Positions 1 through 7,438 of a stretch of 64,000 nucleotides of DNA are shown here, one piece after another. Every line of letters starts with the position of its first letter. The stretch's first letter is position 1. The translations under genes were made by a program, and so were the position numbers. The notes below the pieces were generated by a model that was given only the letters and a program-made list of their open reading frames with translations, had not been told where the DNA came from and searched no databases. Source of the stretch: an uncultured Bacteroidales bacterium (GTDB lineage: Bacteria; Bacteroidota; Bacteroidia; Bacteroidales; UBA3663); contig CAJOLH010000001.1 of NCBI GenBank assembly GCA_905235375.1, positions 62,001-126,000 of the forward strand, read 5' to 3'.

Positions 1-224
1 CGCGTTCCAGCATTATTCTTCAAACCATCAATAGCCTGAGCATAGAAATCCCAGCTCTGATTTGGATCTGGTTTGCCGAACTGATTGATAAATGCATTGT
101 CATAAGCCTTTTGCTTCAGGGTAGCTTCACTCACATCGAAATCTTCGTCCTGGCAGGCTGTAAACCCAACCACAACACTGGCACCCAATAGGGCGACACT
201 AAGATAATTGAAAAATTTAGACAT
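1..224 (-). CDS. LruC/DUF4842-type surface lipoprotein, N-terminal part
   Basis: The first 74 codons of a protein read leftwards and run off the window. It opens MSKFFNYLSVALLG and has a lipobox ending in Cys at residue 24 (GFTAC), so it should be exported and lipidated. After an acidic stretch (DEDFD) comes F-x-x-QFG-x-PDPNQSWDF. The same motif (KHFG..NPNQTWDF) follows the lipobox of the LruC-domain protein at 44829-46445, so the two are probably paralogues. A TATATTTGC promoter box lies about 85 bases upstream. The function of this family is unknown; the call rests on the N-terminus only, since the diagnostic C-terminal domain lies outside the window. Confidence 0.6.
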   Translation of the reverse strand, partial: MSKFFNYLSVALLGASVVVGFTACQDEDFDVSEATLKQKAYDNAFINQFGKPDPNQSWDFYAQAIDGLKNNAGT

Positions 225-308
225 AATTGAATTATTTAATAAAGTTATTAAAAAAATATTTCATAAAATCGTCCATCCAAATAGAGTATAACTCTATTCA
301 AAATTTCC

Positions 309-317
309 GCAAATATA
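309..317 (-). promoter_or_regulatory. Bacteroidetes-type -7 promoter box for the left-edge lipoprotein
   Basis: TATATTTGC on the minus strand matches the TAnnTTTG -7 consensus of the Bacteroidetes primary sigma factor. It sits about 85 bases ahead of the ATG at 224, giving a moderately long AT-rich leader. The -33 element is weak. Confidence 0.55.
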
Positions 318-449
318 CGGACTATTTATTTACCTTAATCAAAAGAAACTAAATAAAACAGATTTTTTACAAAATTAATGAAAAATAGCTTCATTATTGA
401 CAACCAAACCTGCCAAATAAATGCCTGATTTATCAAATTTGTAGAAATA

Positions 450-517
450 AATCGACGGACTCCAAACCTATAAATACGCCTTTCAGCAATCGTTATTAGG
501 CTTGGGGTCCGCCGATT
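450..517 (-). terminator. Long stem-loop terminator after the CotH-kinase gene
   Basis: Bases 450-469 pair with 498-517 over 20 positions around a 28-base loop. Three positions mismatch (A-C) when read on the plus strand but become G-U wobbles in the minus-strand RNA, so the hairpin is continuous only in the CotH-gene transcript. It lies 20 bases past that gene's stop and is followed by a T-rich TTTATTTC stretch. The rest of 225-537 shows only the promoter box at 309-317. Confidence 0.65.
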
Positions 518-537
518 CATTCATCGAAGGAAGACGA

Positions 538-3330
538 TTATTTTATCATCACACGACGTCCTTGATGCAGATAGATGCCGGGAGTAGAGGGCTTGTCGGA
601 GAGACGACGCCCATCGAGGGTGAACCAGTAGTCGAGGAGTTCATTCTGCGGAGTCACGACAGTCTGTATTCCTTGCGGGTCATCATTGAAATCAATATTG
701 ATGGCACGGATATCCTTGGCACCGTCGCCTCCTGCCGTAAGACCTTTCAGCTTGAAGTAGGCATGATAGGGCTTGATGTTGATGTTGTAGCCAACAGCAG
801 GATAATAGAGCGTGTTGTTGGCACCCAGATAAAGCACGGAGCGGTCACCACCTTCAAGGGTGGTTTGATTGTAGCATCCTATGAAATCAATGGCTTCGGT
901 TACAACAGGATTTTCGCTACCTTTCTTCACAACGTTCTTAAATTCCGGGTTATCAACATTATTGCCAGATTCCCACTTCACGATATAAGGCCTACCTGCC
1001 TTGAGGGAAGTCAGATTCTCATCAGTAAAATAAAGTTCCAACGACGAAGTCTCTTCATCGAAATGTGAACTTTCGAGCGTCTTGATGATAGCTCCTTCGA
1101 GTGGTGTATCATTGATGTCGTTCAAATTGAATGGCAGACAGAGGGTGTTCCATGAACCATCCTTCCAGAATGTTGTTCCAGTCAGCTTGAAATTGGTGGT
1201 GACAATTTCACCAGAGAGGGAGAAGATGACTGCACTCTGTCCTTGGGAATGTGAGAAGCTGACGCTGCGGACTTCCTTGTTGGCATCGGTGGGGATGGCG
1301 ATTTCGAAGATGCTGAAATTCCTCCGATCAATAGTGCGGCCTTGATCCATTCGATACAATCCGTTGACGGCACCAGAAGATGCATTATACCAGTCAGGCA
1401 TATAAAATTCGACAGCTGATGATGATGTCCCATCGGAATAATTGACAGTGACTCTCACTCTGTTTTCTCCATTCGTACTGGTTCCAGTCACATAGAGTTT
1501 ACGCAACTGAACAGGCGAAGCGAGCGTGAGGGTGCCGCTATTTATGTAATTATTCTTCATCACCAATGCGTTGTTTCCTGAAACTTCGATATAGTAATCG
1601 GCATTATTGCTCGAATAGAGGCCGTCATTCCCACAGAGTGCGCCACTTCGATCAACAGAAGAAGTGTAGAATACATAACCAGATTCATCAATGCCACGTC
1701 CGCCTCTTTCATGCGTGAAGACCGAGTTGCAGAAATCGCGCCAAGAACTATTATTTTCACAGATAACATCCATGTTGTAACCATGATCGACGACGAGGGG
1801 TATTGCCTTGTCAGAAGAAGAAGGGAAGAAAGGATTGTCATAGCCATCGCCGTCAACATACCAACGTGCATCCATCCAAGCCAAACGATCCTTAGAATAC
1901 TGCTTTACATATTCTATTTCATTTTTCCAATTATTAAATTGGTTTCCCCATGCTTGATTGTCACGATTCACAGGACCATTATCAAGGAGTTCCCTGATTG
2001 AGTCGCAGATGGCATTGACGCGTTGATCGGTGTAGCGGGTTTGACGACGCTGCGTATAGCGCGCCTTGAGCTGACTGATGTATGCATCATCATTCATGAG
2101 CTTGTACCAGAAGAAGGGTATGAGTTCTCCATCACCGTTGTTAGCATCATGCAAGATGTCGTTAGCCGTGTAACGCCAAGCATCACGGATTGGCACTTGA
2201 TCTAAACCAAAGGTTCGGTGCCCATAAGCTACATTGAAGTCCCAAAGGGCAATCTTCCACTTGTCGTTGGTGCCAAGATTTTGCGCATGAGTTTTGCAAT
2301 ATTTCCACATCGGCGCACTAAGACGATAGCCATCAAGGTTGTTGCTATGCTCTTGGGCAATTTCAAAATCAATGAATGAGTTGATGTCGATATACTGGGG
2401 ATAAAGTTCAGCGTAGTTGTCGGTGCGGAAGGACTCCTCCATCCTATCAATGGCAGTATGAAGGTAACTCCTTGCCGACTCACCCCACTCCTCACCAACG
2501 AAATCCTCTTCTTCAGGGTCTTTGTATTGATAAGTGATAACTCTATCAGTAATCTCCAAGCCTGAACTCCAAACAGGATGATATTTGGAAGTGTAGTGAG
2601 GTTCTTTTTCGTGAGTATAAAAATTTTCTGCTCGGTCAATCTCGACATGGAAATCGCCATAGACATCTTCCTCAGACACCTTCTTTTTATTGTCGTAATC
2701 CCAAAGGTCAAGGCGATCGTCACCCTTCGTTGCTCGTTCGCTGAGGATATAGACTCCATAATATACACCATTAAACATGACTTCGCAAAAGCGCATTCGC
2801 GGTGCATAGGTATATCCGTCACGAGCCAACTCCATGGTTAGCACATCACGAACATAGCTTACGTCATGCCAAGGGGCAAGCAGCGCCCAGTCGTTGTCCT
2901 TGCCCATATTAAGAAGTTTCACCTTTTCCTTCTTGTCAGTAACAAGTGTAGCACCTTCCTTGAGCGTTTTGATGGAGATGGGTTTCTTGGTCTGAGTTCC
3001 ATCATTGCCGAAGGAGGAAGAGCCGCGCCATTTGAGGGCAATGGGGAGGTTACATTCAATCTTTTGGCCCTTATGTGCAGTAGTGTCTGAATAATTAAGG
3101 GCACCTTGCCCATTGTTGATCACTACCATGCGACCCATCTCGCGAGTGAAACGGTTCAGCTTATTTGGTGTAGTGATTAAGACAATTGGAAGATTCGATT
3201 CCTTCAACTGAACATTAGTGCTGAAAGGAGGATAATTACGATCAGCGATGCTTTGACCATAGGCATCATTGAACAACATCGGTGCTGCAACCAGCATCAA
3301 TAAGAAAATCTTAAAGACAAAAGTTTTCAT
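538..3330 (-). CDS. Secreted CotH-kinase family protein
   Basis: 930 residues with a signal peptide (KIFLLMLVAAPMLF, cleavage near residue 25). Residues 45-400 carry CotH-kinase motifs: ALKWRGSSS near 98-106, SYVRDVLTMELA near 158-169, GVYYGVYILSERA near 188-200 and the presumed metal-binding WDFNVAYG at 363-370. Characterised CotH proteins are atypical protein kinases that phosphorylate secreted proteins; the substrate here is unknown. A beta-rich region follows, and the chain ends with a short tail (LDGRRL....GIYL..GRRVMIK) shared with three other secreted proteins in the window, which suggests cell-surface sorting. It is transcribed alone, with its own promoter box and terminator. The kinase-fold assignment is firm; activity is inferred. 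Confidence 0.85.
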   Translation of the reverse strand: MKTFVFKIFLLMLVAAPMLFNDAYGQSIADRNYPPFSTNVQLKESNLPIVLITTPNKLNRFTREMGRMVVINNGQGALNYSDTTAHKGQKIECNLPIALKWRGSSSFGNDGTQTKKPISIKTLKEGATLVTDKKEKVKLLNMGKDNDWALLAPWHDVSYVRDVLTMELARDGYTYAPRMRFCEVMFNGVYYGVYILSERATKGDDRLDLWDYDNKKKVSEEDVYGDFHVEIDRAENFYTHEKEPHYTSKYHPVWSSGLEITDRVITYQYKDPEEEDFVGEEWGESARSYLHTAIDRMEESFRTDNYAELYPQYIDINSFIDFEIAQEHSNNLDGYRLSAPMWKYCKTHAQNLGTNDKWKIALWDFNVAYGHRTFGLDQVPIRDAWRYTANDILHDANNGDGELIPFFWYKLMNDDAYISQLKARYTQRRQTRYTDQRVNAICDSIRELLDNGPVNRDNQAWGNQFNNWKNEIEYVKQYSKDRLAWMDARWYVDGDGYDNPFFPSSSDKAIPLVVDHGYNMDVICENNSSWRDFCNSVFTHERGGRGIDESGYVFYTSSVDRSGALCGNDGLYSSNNADYYIEVSGNNALVMKNNYINSGTLTLASPVQLRKLYVTGTSTNGENRVRVTVNYSDGTSSSAVEFYMPDWYNASSGAVNGLYRMDQGRTIDRRNFSIFEIAIPTDANKEVRSVSFSHSQGQSAVIFSLSGEIVTTNFKLTGTTFWKDGSWNTLCLPFNLNDINDTPLEGAIIKTLESSHFDEETSSLELYFTDENLTSLKAGRPYIVKWESGNNVDNPEFKNVVKKGSENPVVTEAIDFIGCYNQTTLEGGDRSVLYLGANNTLYYPAVGYNINIKPYHAYFKLKGLTAGGDGAKDIRAINIDFNDDPQGIQTVVTPQNELLDYWFTLDGRRLSDKPSTPGIYLHQGRRVMIK

Positions 3331-3446
3331 TAAGTATTATAATAAAAATTAGTTAATTAAATATCTTAATAAAATTAGTTAATTGCCAAATAATATTAGT
3401 TCAAGGAGATGTGTGCGAGCAGGTCTCGATTTGCTAAAATTTGGGT

Positions 3447-3455
3447 GCAAATATA
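3447..3455 (-). promoter_or_regulatory. -7 promoter box for the CotH-kinase gene
   Basis: TATATTTGC on the minus strand, followed by CACCC, lies 117 bases upstream of the CotH gene's ATG. It matches the Bacteroidetes TAnnTTTG box. Confidence 0.6.
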
Positions 3456-3771
3456 CAAGATATAATACAAAAATCAAAATATTTCGTCCAAAATATTTAA
3501 AATGATGTTACTTTTTTCCAATTTAATGTATAATTTCTCACTAAATATAGTAAATTTCGATTATTTTCATATAAAGACGGTCAAAACTACGCACGGATTT
3601 TTGTAAGATTCAATTATTCTTTATGTTTGTTTGAAGCCAAAGAAGTCAGAGGCAAATACAAACCGTTATTTCGCAATGTGAAGTTGACAGAATGAAGAAC
3701 TCTACAGTAGAATACTCATATTGTTGCATAGAAACCTACCCTAAATACTTGTATATTCAAGACGGAGACGC

Positions 3772-3780
3772 TAATTTTGC
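3772..3780 (+). promoter_or_regulatory. Orphan promoter-like box ahead of the repeat region
   Basis: TAATTTTGC with a TTG at 3749-3751, 20 bases upstream, resembles a plus-strand Bacteroidetes promoter. The next plausible gene start is at 4734, almost 1 kb away, with the repeat block in between. It could drive a long leader or a noncoding transcript, or be a chance match. Confidence 0.25.
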
Positions 3781-3807
3781 GGTAAACATTTAGAGAAATC
3801 GGGAATT

Positions 3808-4656
3808 GGATCACGGATCATGGGGGGCAACGGATGATTGTCCGAAAAAGGTCACACAGATCGCACAGATTCACACAGATTTTGCTTGCGCACCTCAAGG
3901 ATAGTCCATTCCTCTACAGATTTCTCGGATTGAACAGATTTATTTTTGAGCGAGCCGCTAATCTGATAAATCTGCGAAATCTGTAGAGATGCAAAGATCC
4001 ACGGATTTCTGCTTGCGCACCTCAAAGATAGTCCATTCCTCTACGGATTTCTCGGATTGAACAGATTTATTTTTGACCGAGCCGCTAATCTGATAAATCT
4101 GTGAAATCTGTAGAGATGTAAAGGCACAGACTTTTTCTTGCGCACGTCAAAGATAGTCCCTTAAGTCCTTGAAGTCCGTAGAGAAAAAATTATCCGTAGA
4201 GATAAGAGGACGGGCAAGGATCAGTGTTATCCGCCCAGTGGTCGGCGAAGCAATGACCACTGGTCTCCCTTGGGACGAAAGATAATCCGTGTGATTCGTG
4301 TTATCTGTGATCAAATAACTCGAAAAGGCAAATAGTTTTCGTTGATTTCGTTGTTTTCGTAGTTTTCGGAATCCAAAAATTCGATGGGTGTTTTTCCGAA
4401 AATGCAAGACCCGAAAATTGGATCACGGATCATGGGGATTCAACGGATAATCCGTGTGATTCGTGTTATCCGTGATCAAATAACTCGAAAAGGCAAATAG
4501 TTTTCGTTGATTTCGTTGTTTTCGTAGTTTTCGGAATCCAAAAATTCGATGGGTGTTATTCCGAAAATGCCCGAAAAAACGAAAAGACCCGAAAATTGGA
4601 TCACGGATCATGGGGATTCAACGGAAAATCTGTGTGATTCGTGTTATCCGTGATCA
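3808..4656. repeat. Composite intergenic repeat block with two interleaved repeat families
   Basis: The gap from 3331 to 4733 holds no credible gene. Family A is a unit of about 114 bp, starting TGCTTGCGCACCTCAA, at 3883-3996 and 4010-4123, with a 23-bp fragment at 4137-4159. Family B is a unit of about 165-178 bp at 4281-4443 and 4446-4622, with a fragment at 4624-4656. The 18-mer GGATCACGGATCATGGGG recurs exactly at 3808-3825, 4420-4437 and 4598-4615. Inside the units there is a loose 10-base rhythm of words such as CACAGATT and CGTGTTATCCGTG. The short leftward reading frames in the B units are products of the repeat, not genes. Confidence 0.8.
4235..4263. repeat. 9-bp inverted repeat within the repeat block
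   Basis: CCAGTGGTC at 4235-4243 and GACCACTGG at 4255-4263 are perfect complements around an 11-base loop. It sits between the A and B repeat families and is not near a stop codon, so it is not an obvious terminator. Confidence 0.5.
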
Positions 4657-4733
4657 AAAAAATACAGGTGGTCGCTGCGCTCAAAACAAATTTATAGATT
4701 ACACCTATTTATTAAAATAAAGAATTTAAGAGT

Positions 4734-7220
4734 ATGAAAAAGCTATTTAGTTTGGCACTTGTCTTGCTGCTTGTACTCAATCTGCAAGCAAAGGACAATG
4801 GACAGTTCTTCAAGAAACTGTCGGGACAACATGTCTCAGTCGAAAACATCGAACAACGCTTCGGCGAATGGTTCTCGCTACCCGAGGGCACAGAATGGCG
4901 CGAGGTGAGCCGCACTACCGACTTCATCGGCATGGAACGCATCGAATACCGTGAGTATGTGTCGGGAGTCGAAGTAGAACATTCGCAGGTACTCATTCAC
5001 GCGAAAGACGGGATGGTAAATTCTGCCAATGGCATGGTGATGGAGTCACGCCGTTCGCCAGCACGCCTGCGTCAGCGCCGTCCACTCTACAAGACTGACA
5101 ATGCCGAAGACGGACGCCAGCTCTTACTGGTGAACACCAATGAAGGTTTCCGCTATGCCTATAAGGAACTATCGGCTGACAAAAAGGCTTGGGTATATTA
5201 CGATGCCGAGACACTGGAAGAGATCTATCGTGTGTCGCTGCGTCATCGCCTGAGTGCTGATGAAGGCACGCCTGTCCAAGTAAGTGCATCATCACTCTAC
5301 AGCGGCACGGTGACACTCGATGCCAGCAAAGCTGCCGATGGTTCGACCTACCTTTATGACGCAACGCGCAACATTCACACCTTGAACGCTGCCTATCTTC
5401 CCACTTTCGACGAACTCAATGATTTGAACAAAATCTGGGATTACTTCCCGCGTGGCAATATGCCTGAGGATTATTCGGAAGCCACACCAGAACAACTAAA
5501 GGAATGGGAGGATTACATCGAAAATCAGGCAAACGAGGACAAACTGGAACATCTCACCCAGTATATTCTTGATTACAGCAAGTACATCACCAACAAGCCC
5601 GATGCTGAATATTCAGCCTACAAGATCAATAAACTAACCGTCAGCAACCTGACCGTTAAGGACGAAGATGGCAACTTGAAGCCTTACACGCCAAAAGCCG
5701 AGGAGGATATTCCGAACCCAGGCGTTGGCAGTGACGATGACCTTGAACTTGGCAACGACGACGAGGGTGATGACGATGACGAAGACGATGACGAAGGTGA
5801 CGACGAAGGCGATGAATCGGGCGACGATGAAGGCGACAAAGATGAAGGTAATGAAGAATCTGCACCTACCGTAAAGTTCAGAATAAATTACGGTGTGGAA
5901 CCCGATGCCATCAGTAAAGCCATCGTTACCGAGAATGAAATTGACATGGACTATGTTCATGCCTTCCCATATACCTATTCCACCGCTTCATTCATCTCGC
6001 ACCTCCCCAGCATAGGTGGCACACTTTATGTACTGTCACCCATTGAGGATGACGAAGACGAAGAAAAGGAAGATTCGACAGAAGACCTCTTTAGAAAGAT
6101 GACATTCGAGGACGACGAGGACGAGGATGATAAAGAGCCAAATTATGATACGCTTGCCGTGGTAAAAATCGTTCCGAACGAGACCGGCAGGTTAGAATTC
6201 TCGAACGACCGCATCAGTTTCGTCATCGAATATGAAAAGGTCGGCGACCCCGTGGCTGATATACATTGGGGCATGGCCAAGACACTGGACTTCTACAAGG
6301 AGGTGTTCGACCGCAACAGCTATGACGGCAAAGGCTCTCCCGTCTATAACCTCATCTATAACCTTGACGAGCACCAGAATGCAATGCTCGCCGCAGAAGC
6401 TTTAAATTCCGGTGCAATTAGTTCGAACGCACCTTATCCCATGTTGTATGGATTGGGAGGCTGTACTATCATGGAATCCATGAACCCTGTTGTTGAACTT
6501 TCGGTAATGGCTCATGAATTCACGCACATCATTACCGAACAGACAGCGAAATTAGTGTATAAGGATGAGTCAGGTGCCCTCAACGAATCGTTCTCCGACA
6601 TCTTTGGTATCTCGGTGAAGAAATACTGGAAGAATAGCAAGGACTGGTATATCGGCGAACAGTTGATGTTGAATAGCAAACTGAACCTCTATAGCAACAT
6701 GCGCGACATGGCGAATCCCAAGAACTCGATGGATGGTAATTCACCAAGTCCTGACACCTATAAAGGTAAAAATTGGGTCGTTCCCGAAACGGACAAGGAT
6801 GATAATGGAGGTGTCCACACCAACAGCAGCGTTCAGAACAAGTGGTTCTACCTCATAACCGATGGTGACAAGGGAACAAACGACAACGGCGACAATTACG
6901 ACGTAGAAGGTATCGGCATCGAAAAGTCGAGAAAGATCGCTTACCTCACGCTCACCAGCTATGCTACCGAAGAATCGGATTACTCAGCAATTCGAAAGGC
7001 ATCGGAAGAAGCTACCGAGGCACTCTATGGCACTCAGAGCAAGGAGTTGCAATCCGTGGCAAAGGCTTGGGATGCTGTAGGCGTTGAGGGTTCACACCTG
7101 ACTTCCATCGAGAAGATGTTCGTCAACGAGGCACAGGCCGGCCGCATATTTGACCTGCAAGGCAGAGCATTGACCGAACTCATCTACATTGTCGATGGCA
7201 AGAAAGTGATTGTAAAGTAA
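4734..7220 (+). CDS. Secreted M4-family (thermolysin-like) zinc metallopeptidase
   Basis: 828 residues with a signal peptide (LFSLALVLLLVLNLQA). The zinc ligands and catalytic residues of family M4 are present: HEFTH at 594-598, the downstream NESFSD at 617-622 supplying the third ligand Glu, and HTNSSVQNKWFYL with His 695 at the position of the thermolysin transition-state His. The first 230 or so residues look like an FTP/PepSY-type propeptide. Two very acidic Asp/Glu stretches (about 334-376 and 435-470) are inserted ahead of the catalytic core and are not usual for M4 enzymes. The C-terminus (FDLQGRALTE...VDGKKVIVK) matches the tail of other secreted proteins here. It should act as a surface or extracellular protease. 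Confidence 0.88.
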   Translation: MKKLFSLALVLLLVLNLQAKDNGQFFKKLSGQHVSVENIEQRFGEWFSLPEGTEWREVSRTTDFIGMERIEYREYVSGVEVEHSQVLIHAKDGMVNSANGMVMESRRSPARLRQRRPLYKTDNAEDGRQLLLVNTNEGFRYAYKELSADKKAWVYYDAETLEEIYRVSLRHRLSADEGTPVQVSASSLYSGTVTLDASKAADGSTYLYDATRNIHTLNAAYLPTFDELNDLNKIWDYFPRGNMPEDYSEATPEQLKEWEDYIENQANEDKLEHLTQYILDYSKYITNKPDAEYSAYKINKLTVSNLTVKDEDGNLKPYTPKAEEDIPNPGVGSDDDLELGNDDEGDDDDEDDDEGDDEGDESGDDEGDKDEGNEESAPTVKFRINYGVEPDAISKAIVTENEIDMDYVHAFPYTYSTASFISHLPSIGGTLYVLSPIEDDEDEEKEDSTEDLFRKMTFEDDEDEDDKEPNYDTLAVVKIVPNETGRLEFSNDRISFVIEYEKVGDPVADIHWGMAKTLDFYKEVFDRNSYDGKGSPVYNLIYNLDEHQNAMLAAEALNSGAISSNAPYPMLYGLGGCTIMESMNPVVELSVMAHEFTHIITEQTAKLVYKDESGALNESFSDIFGISVKKYWKNSKDWYIGEQLMLNSKLNLYSNMRDMANPKNSMDGNSPSPDTYKGKNWVVPETDKDDNGGVHTNSSVQNKWFYLITDGDKGTNDNGDNYDVEGIGIEKSRKIAYLTLTSYATEESDYSAIRKASEEATEALYGTQSKELQSVAKAWDAVGVEGSHLTSIEKMFVNEAQAGRIFDLQGRALTELIYIVDGKKVIVK

Positions 7221-7240
7221 ATCGTTGACCCTATATACTT

Positions 7241-7280
7241 AATATCCTCAACTCTCGAGTTTTCGAAAGTTGAGGATATT
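7241..7280 (+). terminator. Stem-loop terminator after the M4 peptidase
   Basis: Bases 7241-7257 pair with 7264-7280 (17-bp stem, one mismatch, six-base loop) and are followed by TTATATAA. It begins 20 bases after the peptidase stop. Its inner sequence CAACTYTCG...CGAAAGTTG recurs in the perfect palindrome at 10593-10620. Confidence 0.7.
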
Positions 7281-7366
7281 TTATATAACACAACCAGTTA
7301 ATTTAGGACAAATCAGACAAAATCGAGTAATTTCTTATAAAATTCTATAAAATTTTCAAGAATGAT

Positions 7367-7398
7367 TTTGCAATGTCGGGGAAAGTACCTATATTTGC
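7367..7398 (+). promoter_or_regulatory. Promoter of the large chitobiase-C-like secreted protein
   Basis: TTTG at 7367-7370 and TATATTTGC at 7390-7398, separated by 19 bases, fit the Bacteroidetes -33/-7 promoter. The ATG follows 40 bases later. Confidence 0.65.
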
Positions 7399-7438
7399 AC
7401 CCAACAAACACACTTAATTAAACTTATTCTATAAAATC

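Noticed and set aside
4147..4611. Two short leftward frames with a near-identical 35-residue stretch
   Set aside because: They are translations of the B repeat units and share no features with real proteins.
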